Below the pieces are notes generated by a model, which saw nothing but the letters and a program-made list of their open reading frames with translations, had not been told where the DNA came from and did not search any database. Position numbers and translations under genes: made by a program. Below are positions 9,201-17,200 of a stretch of 22,158 bases of DNA, piece after piece. The stretch's first letter is position 1; each line of letters opens with the position of its first letter. The stretch is from the NCBI GenBank assembly GCA_003477185.1, contig DMTJ01000346.1, positions 1 to 22,158 of the forward strand, given 5' to 3'. The DNA comes from Lentisphaeria bacterium (GTDB taxonomy: Bacteria > Verrucomicrobiota > Lentisphaeria > JABSQK01 > UBA12247).

Positions 9201-12200
9201 ATTCGTGTACACGGTGAGTGACGGGGAGTTCGACCGGACTGCCAGCGTCACGATTGTGGTGGGCGGCAATAATGACCTTCCAACCGCGGAAGACGACGCC
9301 TTTACCCTGACCGAAGACGTGGTTCTGGAGGCGCCCTCGATTCTGTTGAACGACGACGATCCCGATGGCGATGAGCTAGCGGCAACGTTGCTGGTGCCAC
9401 CGAGCCTTGGCGAACTCACGCTCGCAGCGGATGGTACCTTTACGTTTGAGCCGACTGCGAACGCTTATGGCGAGGACAGCTTCAGTTACCAGGCCACTGA
9501 TGGGCAGCTGAATTCTTCTCTTGCGACCGTGCGGCTCTCGATCAGCGCGGTGGCCGACGCTCCGGTGGCCGAGCCAGATAGCTACACGATGAGCGAGGAT
9601 GGGCTGCTGACGCCCTCTGCCGGTGTCGCGCTGGGGGCCAATGACGGGGATGTTGATTCCCCCGTGCTGAGTTTCGAGGTGCTGGTCGCGCCAGCAACTG
9701 GCACACTGGAGGTGGCGAGCGATGGGACTTTTACCTACGCGCCAGCCGCGGATGCGAATGCGGACGTGGCCTTCAGCTACACGGTTTCGGATGGGGCGCT
9801 TAGCGATACCGGCGAGGTGTCGATTGTGATCGAGCCCGTGAACGACGCGCCGGTGTTTTTGCAGGCTCCCGCCTTCATCACCGACGAGGATCAGCTGCTG
9901 AGTGCGGACCTCGCAGCGTTTGCGCAGGATATTGACTCGGCAACGCTTGAATTTGGCATTGTCGCGGGGGCAGCGAGCCAGTCGGTGGCTGGGACGTTTA
10001 CGTTTGATCCGCCTGCCGATGCGCACGGACCGTTTGAGTTGACGGCGACCGTGAGCGATGGCGAACTGAGCGCCACGACTACGGTGACGATCACGGTGCT
10101 GCCCGTCAATGACGCGCCTCAGGCTGGTGCGGATGCCTTCACCGTGGACGAAGATGGCCTGTGGAGTGGAAATCTCACGGACAATGACAATGACGTGGAT
10201 GGCGATGGTTTGCTGGTCGCGAGCGTAACGCCGCCGGCTCAAGGTTCGCTGTCGCTGGCTGCCGACGGGGCATTCAGCTACGAACCGCACGCGGACGCCA
10301 ACGGGCCAGACCAGTTTGTGTATCGCATCACCGACCCCAGTGGTGCTGCGAACTCCGCAACCGTCGTGATTACCATCACGCCGGTCAACGACTCGCCAAC
10401 GGTGATCGACGCGACCTACACCCTCCTAGAGGATACAACTCTGGTTGTCCCTGCCCCGGGCGCTCTGGCTGGGGCCGATGATGTCGATGGTGATGCGCTG
10501 GCTCTGATGGTCTTGACGGCACCGGCTAGCGGCGTTCTGGAGGCAGCGGCAACTGGAGCGTTCACGTATGTGCCCGCGGGCAACGATCACGGGTCCCGCT
10601 CCTTCGTGTTTGTGGCATCCGATGGGACGGAACCTTCGGCGTCGGCGACGATTACGTTGACGATCCTGCCGCAGAATGACCCGCCAGTGGCACTGGCAGA
10701 CAGCTTCACCACAGCCGAGGATACTGCGATCGCAGGGTCCGTGCTGAGCAATGACACGGACCTGGACCAAGAAGCTATCAGCGCGATTCTGGGGACCGGG
10801 CCTGGCAGTGGCGCGCTGACGCTGGAGGCGGACGGCAGTTTTACCTTTGAGCCGGAAGTAGACGCGGTCGGCGATGTGGTCTTTTCGTACGCGGTATTCG
10901 ACGGCACTGTGGCATCGGTGACGACGACAGTCACGATCACGGTCGAAGCGGTGAATGACAGGCCGGTGGTCGCAGCTGACAGCTATACGGTGCTTGAAGA
11001 TGGCACGCTGGCGGGAGACCTGTCTGAGAATGACAGCGATGTCGACCAAGACGTGCTGAGCCTCAGCGTTCTTTTGTCGCCCGCGACCGGGCAGTTGCAG
11101 CTGGATTCGTCGGGGGCCTTCACCTATGTGCCAGCGCTCAATCAGACGGATCCTGTGACCTTCACGTACCTGGCAAGCGACGGCGCGCTCGATTCATTGG
11201 CTGGGTCCGTGCTGATCACGATTGTGGCGCAGAACGACGCGCCAATTGCGTTGGGCGACGCCTTTCTGACCGATGAAGACACAGCGTTCTCGGTGGCGGC
11301 TGTGGATGGTTTGCTGGCGAATGATAGTGATGTCGACGATCTCGTATTCGAGGCAACGCTGGCAACCGAGCCCGTGCTTGGGACGATTACACTCACGGAA
11401 GATGGGGCATTTACTTACGTGCCAGAGGCGGAGCAGAATGGCGTGGATACGTTCTCTTATGCAATTTCGGACGGGGAGATCTCGGTCACGGCTCTGATCA
11501 GCATTACGATTCAACCCGTGAATGATCCGCCCGTCGGGACTGCTGAGTCGTTCACGGCAATAGAAGACTTGCCGGTGTTTGGCAACCTGCTCGACAATGA
11601 CAGCGACATTGATGAGGATGAGCTCGAGGCGCTGCTGCAGCTGGCGCCAGACTCCGGCGAACTAACGTTGCTGGCAGATGGCAGCTTCACCTATCAGCCC
11701 GCACTCAACGCGACGGCCCCGGTCAGCTTTCAGTACCTCGCTACTGACACACGGCTGAGTTCGGGACCGACCTTGGTGACAATCACGATCGAACCGGTCA
11801 ACGATGCGCCAACCGTGACAGACGATGCCTTTACGACGGATGAGGACGAAATCCTGAATGATTCCATTGCAGATGCGGATGTTGAGGGCGGGCTGGTTTA
11901 TTCGGTGCATACGGAACCTATTGGGATCCTGAATCTTTCCTCCGATGGTTCATTTGGCTACACGCCTCCCCAGAACTTCAACGGGCTAGATGTGTTCATC
12001 TATGCGGTGATAGACGGTGAGTTTGCGGAGTCCGCAACGGTGACGATTACAGTGGATCCGGTCAACGATGCGCCGACGGTAAGCGCTGACGCATTTACCC
12101 TGGAAGAGGATATGACGCTGCGTGATACGATCGCCGATGAGGACGTGGAAGGCGGGCTGACCTATTCGCTGCAGATTGCCCCGGCGGGAGGACTCGTGCT

Positions 12201-13311
12201 GTTGTCCGACGGTTCGTTTACATATACGCCGATTCAGGACTTCAACGGGCAGGACGAGTTCGTCTACGCTGTGGTGGATGGGTTGTTTGCGAACTCCGCA
12301 ACCGTGTCGCTTACGGTGAGCCCCGTGAATGACCCGCCGACAATCACCGATGATGCCTTTACTGCAAATGAAGATGAAACCCTGAATGACTCCATCGCGG
12401 ACACAGATCTGGAAGGTGGGCTGGTTTATTCGGTGGAAATTGAACCTTCCGGCACCCTGAACCTATCCTCAGATGGCTCGTTTACCTATGCACCTCCCCA
12501 GGATTTCAACGGGCAGGACGTCTTCATTTACGCGGTGGTGGATGGGTTGTTTACCAACTCCGCAACGGTGACGATCACGGTCTTGGCGGTCAACGATCCG
12601 CCAGTGGCGGTTGAAGACAGCTATAGCGTGGATGGTAACCAGTTGCTGGTCTCTGGGGTCGGCGTGTTGGCAAACGATGATGATGTCGACAGTGCGGGCT
12701 TGGAGGCGAGCGTAGTCACGTCAGTGGCGCACGGTACGCTCACGTTGCTGAGCGACGGTAGTTTTAGCTATGAGCCGGGCGCTTCATTTACGGGCGAAGA
12801 CTCGTTCACGTATCAGGCAACGGATGGTGAGGCGGTGTCGCACGAGGTAACGGTCTCGCTGGTGGCGGAGACGCGTGAACACACGGTGCCGATCGCGGCG
12901 GGTTGGCAGTTGATGAGCGTGCCGGGCAGTCCCCATCAGCCGATGGGGACGATGTTCGGCAACTGTGCGGTGGCGGTATACCGGGTGACGGCTGGTGGGC
13001 TGGTGGCGGTAGGCGATGCGGAGTTTTTGCTGCCAGGAACGGGGTATTGGGCGTTTTCAGCGATCCCCTGCGAAAGTGCGATCTTCACGTCGCCAGTCCG
13101 TGCCGTGGATGTGGCGTTTGGCGCGGGCGACTGGGCCGTGGTGGGAGCGCTTCAGGCGGGCCCGTGGCCTGGCCCGGCACCTCTGATTATCTGGCGCTTC
13201 GTGGGCGGTAGCTGGCAGAAGGTGCCCTTTGAGGCCGACTTGTCCCTCTATGAGGGATACTACATGATCTACGATGCCGGGACCGATTTCGAGCTGATCG
13301 CGCCGGAATAG
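3253..13311 (+). CDS. giant secreted protein with 33 tandem Ig/cadherin-like repeats
   Basis: This is a 3352-residue exported protein of the tandem-95/bacterial Ig (cadherin-like) class, probably a surface or matrix adhesin. Residues 1-27 are a signal peptide (RGWRLLGLALLLAMPALA). Residues 28-147 form a unique N-terminal region. Residues 148 to about 3209 hold 33 repeats of 88-96 residues, each built on the pattern PPVA.ADSYT..EDT...LANDSDVDGD..........G.LTL.ADGSFTYTP..N..G.DSF.Y.VSDG...S..ATVTITV.PVND. The many Asp residues suggest calcium binding between domains. Repeat 33 has lost the EDT motif (VDGNQ). Residues 3210-3352 form a C-terminal module of two related halves (GWQLMSVPG...GTGYWAFSA and GDWAVVGAL...YEGYYMIYDA). 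No LPXTG, RTX nonapeptides or PEP-CTERM tail is seen, so the secretion and anchoring route is unknown. The start is supported by GGAG 7 nt upstream. Confidence 0.96.
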   Translation: MTDPGRTRLRGWRLLGLALLLAMPALADIIWLELGSAGAPALDHTDALLTAANLANYTAEVRNGADQIITTADLSGLDEAASGYFVGVIQLGELSGVTPITLVLSQVTPYAVATVGSGAPNADDFLPTLDRATHGITAASLTWNVNGPPTANPDSYTIAEDTELFVAAPGLLDNDVDTDPMTASLATAPATGTATVAADGSFTFSPPLNAAGEISFIYAADDGNLSATSTVTITITPVNDPPQATADGYTTDEDTAVSDDVLANDADPDEGDVLTVSVVTPPPRGDLTLLPSGAFTYTPAENDNGEVSFSYSVSDTDLADSATVTITITPVNDPPTVVGESITFPEDSVLFADLLANDSDVDLDSLSASLVLGPATGSFTFEADGSLTYVPVENATDTVFLTYSVSDEMVSVSATATITMSPVNDVPELTADSYTTAEDTPLPGDLSANDFDVEGGLLYISVTPAAFGSVVLLPDGSFTYTPNENATGLEQLLYTVTDTEHTVSAALTMQVDPVNDPPLAEALSVTTSEDEPVSGTLPSSDLDTAVLTHSVVEGPGSGTLTLLADGSFTYEPDGDFNGADSFRYAVSDVEYTVSNTVSLSISPVNDPAVAVADSVTTDEDQPVSGSLATNDTDDQHGALVYSASATTLGTLVVDTTGGFSYTPSENLFGNETVHYSISDGSFTITSTLTIQIDPVNDAPVITNDTFTVLEDTPASGSVADADVEGGLSYAVELDPPSGAVELIADGSFTYNPAENVTGDISFSYRVTDGAHSLTGLVTITLTPQNDPPDAVDDSYTALEDQPIAGSVVDNDVDPDSALVVTKLSEPTNGTLIFADGNFAYQPNLHFDGSDSFLYRIADEEFVDSATVTFTFTPENDPPQAVADSHTGEEDILLVNSVASNDFDPEGGLTFIKLSDPVAGALTFAETGAYTFLAPSDQSGSYSFLYRVFDGEFADSATVTITIEPVNDPPTVTDVAFTIDEDETLNDSIADEDLEGGLVYSVHTEPFGTLILSSDGTFTYAPVADFNGEDVFIYSVVDGGIADSATVTITIEPVNDPPVAIADAFTVVEDMQLVDSVAPDQDIDSAGLVYTALNQPAHGNLVLDGSGAFTLTPSEHRTDGVVFTYQVSDGEFSVTTTATIAIIAQPDPPVAVADSATLDEDATLIRGEANGLLANDSDPDGDALVAALFAESATAEIVVEASGAYTYTPVANFFGEDVFAYSVTDGGTTVTALVTITVNPRADSPEATADSYTLDEDTELVLAPPGPLANDEDPDGDELSFVALTMPAGQLTFTASGALSYVPVADATGNDSFSYRATDGALNSPVRTVAFVILPVNDAPVALLDNYVLVEDGSVSDDLQANDSDVDLDPLETAVLGDPAHGAVTLLASGAFTYTPVANFAGSDQFSYSLSDGTVSVTQLVTLTVTAENDAPVAVADEWELDEDATLTVTAPGVLENDSDIDSPELQAQLLTAPATGELTLLADGSFTFVPAAEQAGVFSFSYQTHDGAAASESVVVTVTVTALNDPPISENDAYETGEDETLSIAALAGGVLDNDVDVDGPGLFAVLTSNANHSLGQLSLSADGSFLFIPTDNASGTALFTYQASDGLTVGNHAILTITINAADDAPVTMADSYTFTEDTALVVAVAGPLANDSDIDSVGLTAQVVQSPAAGQLTLLADGAFTYTPDAQENAADSFVYAAHDGTSATTGVVTLVGIPVNDPPAPQPDAYSLVEDETVSVPAVSGVLANDDDVDGDGLTATVLSEPATGTLTLVADGAFTYVPAENVNGEVFFSYSCSDGQLSRTATVTLTITAENDAPVAVALAFSVNEDATLEVGAGAGLLALATDVDGDSLLPQATQPTHGTLTIAADGAFTYVPDADFAGADAFTATVDDGLAQSAAVIIGLVVEPINDAPTPFADAYLTQEDTTLFVTAEAGVLSNDDDVEDDALATTVQTEPVEGTLTLAASGAFTYEPAANFDGQVSFVYTVSDGEFDRTASVTIVVGGNNDLPTAEDDAFTLTEDVVLEAPSILLNDDDPDGDELAATLLVPPSLGELTLAADGTFTFEPTANAYGEDSFSYQATDGQLNSSLATVRLSISAVADAPVAEPDSYTMSEDGLLTPSAGVALGANDGDVDSPVLSFEVLVAPATGTLEVASDGTFTYAPAADANADVAFSYTVSDGALSDTGEVSIVIEPVNDAPVFLQAPAFITDEDQLLSADLAAFAQDIDSATLEFGIVAGAASQSVAGTFTFDPPADAHGPFELTATVSDGELSATTTVTITVLPVNDAPQAGADAFTVDEDGLWSGNLTDNDNDVDGDGLLVASVTPPAQGSLSLAADGAFSYEPHADANGPDQFVYRITDPSGAANSATVVITITPVNDSPTVIDATYTLLEDTTLVVPAPGALAGADDVDGDALALMVLTAPASGVLEAAATGAFTYVPAGNDHGSRSFVFVASDGTEPSASATITLTILPQNDPPVALADSFTTAEDTAIAGSVLSNDTDLDQEAISAILGTGPGSGALTLEADGSFTFEPEVDAVGDVVFSYAVFDGTVASVTTTVTITVEAVNDRPVVAADSYTVLEDGTLAGDLSENDSDVDQDVLSLSVLLSPATGQLQLDSSGAFTYVPALNQTDPVTFTYLASDGALDSLAGSVLITIVAQNDAPIALGDAFLTDEDTAFSVAAVDGLLANDSDVDDLVFEATLATEPVLGTITLTEDGAFTYVPEAEQNGVDTFSYAISDGEISVTALISITIQPVNDPPVGTAESFTAIEDLPVFGNLLDNDSDIDEDELEALLQLAPDSGELTLLADGSFTYQPALNATAPVSFQYLATDTRLSSGPTLVTITIEPVNDAPTVTDDAFTTDEDEILNDSIADADVEGGLVYSVHTEPIGILNLSSDGSFGYTPPQNFNGLDVFIYAVIDGEFAESATVTITVDPVNDAPTVSADAFTLEEDMTLRDTIADEDVEGGLTYSLQIAPAGGLVLLSDGSFTYTPIQDFNGQDEFVYAVVDGLFANSATVSLTVSPVNDPPTITDDAFTANEDETLNDSIADTDLEGGLVYSVEIEPSGTLNLSSDGSFTYAPPQDFNGQDVFIYAVVDGLFTNSATVTITVLAVNDPPVAVEDSYSVDGNQLLVSGVGVLANDDDVDSAGLEASVVTSVAHGTLTLLSDGSFSYEPGASFTGEDSFTYQATDGEAVSHEVTVSLVAETREHTVPIAAGWQLMSVPGSPHQPMGTMFGNCAVAVYRVTAGGLVAVGDAEFLLPGTGYWAFSAIPCESAIFTSPVRAVDVAFGAGDWAVVGALQAGPWPGPAPLIIWRFVGGSWQKVPFEADLSLYEGYYMIYDAGTDFELIAPE
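4205..4219. repeat. palindromic word TTGCGGACTCCGCAA, isolated copy
   Basis: This is a perfect 15-bp inverted repeat with 7-bp arms around a central C. It is read in frame as part of L-A-D-S-A-T in repeat 2 of the giant protein. It is identical to the copies at 6107, 6371 and 6704, and is the reverse complement of the G-centred copies at 6815 and 12023. Confidence 0.7.
6107..6829. repeat. cluster of four perfect copies of the TTGCGGA-C/G-TCCGCAA palindrome
   Basis: Perfect copies stand at 6107-6121, 6371-6385, 6704-6718 (C-centred) and 6815-6829 (G-centred). The first two occupy the same position in repeats 9 and 10 (ADSAT before the last strand). The other two lie in repeat 12 at unrelated places: in the opening ADSATLDED, where most repeats have a large aromatic residue instead of this Ala, and mid-domain in FAESATAE. 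A one-mismatch copy is at 5834-5848. Confidence 0.7.
12023..12037. repeat. palindromic word TTGCGGAGTCCGCAA, G-centred copy
   Basis: This perfect 15-bp copy lies in repeat 30, read as F-A-E-S-A-T. A one-mismatch relative is in repeat 31 at 12287-12301 (TTGCGAACTCCGCAA), and a weaker two-mismatch relative in repeat 24 at 10346-10360. Confidence 0.65.
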
Positions 13312-13313
13312 CG

Positions 13314-14141
13314 TCAGTCTGCGGGTTTGAGATACGGCTTGAGATAGTCGTAGGCCTGTGGGACGCTAAAGACACATAGAGAGGTCTGGAGCCAGCGTGT
13401 CTCGGAGCTCGGGGAAAGATCGTAGTTTTCCGGAGAGATCTCGTTGGTGAACGGGGTTCCGTCGTAGCGCCGGGTGGTAAGGCCCAGGCGTTCGAGAATA
13501 GGAAGCGATCCGGCGAGGTCCCAAAGTTTCACGCGTGAGCAGTAGGCCATGACCCGACCATGAGCGACAGACATCAGCGGCGAGACTGCGCAGGATATCG
13601 CCAAAATTGGGTTCGGGAACCCAGCGCCTCCGTGGCGGGCGGTCTTCTGTGAGACCGCGACCATGGTGGACAGTTCGCAGGCCGGGTCTGGGGGAGGGAG
13701 TCGCACGCCTTCGCTGTCTTTTTCGGCCCAGTAGGTAACCCCGTCGCCTTGGGTCAGGTAGAGTTCATCGGTGACTGGCAGGTAGATTGCGCCTTCGGTT
13801 AGGCGGCCATTGCTGGCCATACCGAGCGATACGCCCCAAGTAGGCAGGTGATGGGCATAGGGGGAGGTGCCGTCAATCGGATCAATGATGTATAGGGTTC
13901 CGTCGAGTGCGGCGGAAAGGTCTGATTCTGTAATCTCTGCCTCTGACTCTTCGCCCAACACATAGGTGTCTGGGTTGGCAGCCAGCAGGGCGTTGCGCAG
14001 GAAATTTTCTACGGCTCCGTCGGCCTGGGTGACGATGGTCCGATCGGCCTTCATGCGAATCTCGGGTGAGTCATAATAACGCAAGGCGATGGCACCGGCT
14101 TCGTACATGAGTGACCGAATCATTTCAGGATTCCAAAGCAC
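13314..14141 (-). CDS. inositol monophosphatase family protein
   Basis: This is a cytoplasmic Mg-dependent phosphatase of the inositol monophosphatase superfamily, which also includes 3'(2'),5'-bisphosphate nucleotidase (CysQ) and histidinol-phosphatase (HisN). The exact substrate is uncertain. A GTG start at 14141 is chosen because GAGAGG stands 6 nt upstream, and because it places the AG of the first helix (MLWNPEMIRSLMYEAG) at residues 15-16, as in SuhB. An ATG at 14123 is the alternative. The product is 275 aa, normal for the family. Catalytic and metal motifs are intact: D41 (VTQADGAVE), E64 (LGEES), D87 and D90 (IIDPIDGT) and D208 (KLWDLAGS). The gene converges on the giant repeat gene with 2 bp between stop codons and diverges from the TPR gene. 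Confidence 0.93.
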   Translation of the reverse strand: MLWNPEMIRSLMYEAGAIALRYYDSPEIRMKADRTIVTQADGAVENFLRNALLAANPDTYVLGEESEAEITESDLSAALDGTLYIIDPIDGTSPYAHHLPTWGVSLGMASNGRLTEGAIYLPVTDELYLTQGDGVTYWAEKDSEGVRLPPPDPACELSTMVAVSQKTARHGGAGFPNPILAISCAVSPLMSVAHGRVMAYCSRVKLWDLAGSLPILERLGLTTRRYDGTPFTNEISPENYDLSPSSETRWLQTSLCVFSVPQAYDYLKPYLKPAD

Positions 14142-14154
14142 ACATAACCTCTCG

Positions 14155-14183
14155 TTGGCATTCGAAAAAGCACATACTATAGT
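14155..14183 (+). promoter_or_regulatory. sigma70-type promoter for the TPR-J-tsaE cluster, with overlapping divergent -10
   Basis: TTGGCA (14155-14160) and TATAGT (14178-14183) are separated by exactly 17 bp, a good housekeeping promoter pointing toward the TPR gene, with a leader of about 50 nt. The -10 sits in the palindrome ACTATAGT (14176-14183), so the minus strand carries the same TATAGT hexamer (14176-14181). That hexamer lies 35 bp upstream of the phosphatase GTG start and may serve it, although its -35 is poor. The two promoters would overlap and could exclude each other. Confidence 0.6.
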
Positions 14184-14242
14184 CCTATGTGTCAATTGCA
14201 CCTGCGGGCACTGGCAGGTATTGATCTTCCTAGGAGTTTGCC

Positions 14243-17200
14243 TTGACGCGTCACGTCCGCGCCGTTATCTGCCTGTCTTTTTTTGCTGGAGCGCTGTCGG
14301 TCTGCGCTCAGGAATCTTTGGGCCCTGTGAAGTTTCTACTTGACGATGGTCGCAAGGAGTGGGGTATCTTGGTCGAAGAGGACCGGCTGTATTTCGTGCT
14401 GGCGACGAGCAAGGCGGTTAAAAGGATCCCAAAGAAGTCGGTGCAAGTGCCGGGGACTTGGACGCCTATTTGCCGGACAGCGAACGACATGCTGTTGCTT
14501 CTGGATAAGCTGTTCGATGATGACGAGCTGACCCGCATCGAGGATTACCAGCGGAGACTTCAGCGGGAGATTCAGGGTCTGGAATCAGCTGCGGCACCTT
14601 TGTTGCGCTCGGCGATGCCGACGCCAAACGACCGTAAAGGCTGCTTGCAGACGGCAATTGCCCACTACAAGGCGCGTGCTGCCCGGGTCCCGCTCGTTCT
14701 CAAATTGCTGGAAGCGATCGAGCACATGCGGCGGGTGGACCAACAGATCAAGGAAGGGCTACTTCCGCGGGACTTAGAGTTGATCGATGAGCTGATGCGT
14801 GTGGAAGTGGAGCTTTTCAAGGAGGTCAAGGTCCCACGGCGGCGGATGCTGGAACTGGAGTGGATGCGAGCGCAATTTGCGACACAGCTGAGCGAAACGC
14901 TGGAAACAGTCCGCAAAGATGCAGAGGATTCCTACCTCCGCAAAGGCGATCCCCGGCCGATTCGTAAGATGCTAGCGAAGTTGAGAACGGCCCGGGAGCG
15001 CCAAGGCAATTACAACTCTCCGCTGTCGCCGTTGGTAGACGTGTTGATTGCGGACTTGAAAGAGCGCTTGATTCCGCCGCTGAAGCCGGCTGTGGATCGA
15101 ATTTTTACCTTTAGCAAGGATCGGCCTGCTCTTAGCACGAAGTACGTGGCGATCATGCGGGCGATTGGGAGCCGTCAGGTGTTTCTGGGGGAAGTCGGAA
15201 CGGGGCTCTGGGGCGATGAGGCCCAGGTAATCCAAGGGCGAATTCAGGCAGCAGATGAGTTGGCCACGCATCATGTCGAGACGGCATCTGAGCGTCGTGC
15301 TTTGATTGTGGTTTTGCTGGACAAGATTCTGGGTGCAGAGTTGGCGTTGCGTCGGAATCAGCCTGAGCTGGCCTTGGTGACCGTCCAGGAGATCATCGAA
15401 GCCATTCAGGTAAATGGTCTGCCGAGAGAGGAAATTTTGCCTCGTCTTCAGGATACATTGTTCGTCGCCACGGCCGCCTCCCTGGTGAACGAGCTGCGAA
15501 ATGCCCGGGCGCTAGAGCTGGCTGATTTGAAGGCGCTGGTGGAGCGTACGGACGAGTTTCTGAAGGAGAGCGGCAGCAAGCTGAAGGGCACTGGGATGAA
15601 CGTCGCTACGTTCGAGAACCTGCTGCGCAAGCTGCGCACGCTGTACGCCTACCGCAGTCGCTACGCGGAGCTTAGTAAGGTCGGCAACACGGCAGCTTCT
15701 TGGGGATTGTTGGATTCGCTGAATCAGTGGGTTGAGGAGCATCGCAATGAGCTTGATCCGATCGACCTGGCGCATTGGGAGAAATTGTTTGCGGAGTCCG
15801 CATCAGCGGCGCAGGCAGAGGTGGAGCGGCGTTTTATCGATGGGGCAGCTGCCGTGACTCAGGCGGATGTGCCGTACATTGTTCGTCTGGCGCGGCTGTT
15901 CTTGCGAGAAAACCGGGCAGAACGAGCGGTGAAGCTGGTGAACGGAGCCATCCAAGGAGCGCTTAATCCGGCCGTTAGGGGCTCGCTTATTGTCCTGCAG
16001 CTGAGTGTCGCAGAGGCGGTCGAGTCTAATGGCGATGTGGAGGGCGCGCTAGATCTCTGCCGGCGGGCTTTGAGTCATGATAAGGCGTTCGCGATTGAGT
16101 GCGGTGTACATGATCAGTTGTTCCGCCTGCGTCGGAAGGCCGCGAAGACTCGGTGGGCCACTGGTGAACATGAGCCCGCGCTCGAAGACATGATTACACT
16201 AGCGCGAGACTATCCTAAGGAATCCATCGAGCAGCAGTTTTACGACGAGATTATTTCGTATCATTTCAAACACGCAGCCGGTAAGACGACTGACAAGCGG
16301 AATGATGAGTGGCTGGTTCTGAACGGACTCTGTAGGGTTTTTCCCAAGCCGCTGGCGGAGTTGAAGGCCCTTGAAGATGCCAGCCTACAGATTCGGTATC
16401 AGCTGGGGCAGACCTGGGGCCGCGGTGCCTATATCCAGACCTATGAAAAGTACCTTGAGATGGAAGAAGTGATGCCGCATCTGTTCGCAGTAGCTCGGCT
16501 ATGGTCCACGTTTCTCGCGGATGCCAGGCATGAGTTTTCTATGTGGCGGCAGTCTTGGGTGCAGTCTGGGGTGAAGCTCCCGCCAGCGAAGAAAGTTGAA
16601 TTGCTAAGGGCTTTGGCGCTCAAGTATCCGGTGATGGCCAACCAGCACGGCTTGGACAGCAACTACGTGGAGTTGAAAATTCCGTTCGCAGAGCGCTTCG
16701 CTGACCATGATCCAGCAAAGGCTTTCGAGATATATGACGAGCTGATTCGTGATTTTCCGGATCTTGCAATTGCCTCTGGGCTGACTGGCCAGCGAGACCA
16801 GCTACGCATGAGCTATGAACTCGCCCGGATTAAGCGTCCGCTGCAAGTTCGCTCCATTGCGGATTGGGTCGCGGTTGGGGTGGCAGTGGTCCTGTGGCTT
16901 TGGCTGGCACTGGGCGTGATCTCCGGGCTGCGCGAGCGCGGTCATGCTGGGACCCGCTTTTTTCACTTTGGCATGACCTTCAGTATTTACGTCGCGATTC
17001 AAGCGACGCTTTGCCTGCTCGGATTTCCCTTCATCGTGGGCTTCGCAGTCGGGTTCATATTGCCTGGGGTGATCTTGATGACCTACGCGCTCCGATCCTG
17101 TCGGTTCTTTCCACTAATCTACTTTGAACGCTGGATCGCGGTTCAAGAGTTGCTCTGTGTGTTGTTCAGACTTCCGATTATCGGGAGTTTCAGGGCCTCT

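Larger units (their letters stand above)
3694..12879 (+). repeat. array of 33 tandem domain-coding repeats (264-300 bp each)
   Basis: Thirty-three head-to-tail units code for the Ig-like domains of the giant protein. Each boundary is marked by the codons for (P/A)-V-N-D-(P/A)-P or a close variant. The first 32 units average about 278 bp. Most are diverged at DNA level. Units 10 (6154-6417), 30 (11806-12069), 31 (12070-12333) and 32 (12334-12597) form a distinct 88-codon subfamily with long shared stretches. This is protein-domain repetition, not a CRISPR or non-coding satellite. Confidence 0.95.

Noticed and set aside
9376..10290. 304-codon minus-strand open frame inside the giant repeat gene
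   Set aside because: It is a shadow of the repeat array; it is Arg/His-rich with no motifs, and similar shadow frames recur opposite other repeats.
3694..12879. CRISPR or non-coding satellite reading of the repeats
   Set aside because: The units are about 278 bp, diverged, in frame and coding for a conserved domain. There are no identical short repeats with unique spacers.
3253..13311. RTX toxin or autotransporter identity for the giant protein
   Set aside because: No GGxGxDxUx nonapeptide arrays and no C-terminal beta-barrel are visible.
14190..14195. TTGACA on the minus strand as a -35 for the phosphatase
   Set aside because: It lies only 8 bp from the TATAGT hexamer, and no good -10 stands 16-18 bp downstream.
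14142..14201. Upstream start (GTG at 14201) for the phosphatase
   Set aside because: It would lie upstream of the candidate minus-strand -10 and add about 20 residues not expected in the family, with no ribosome site.
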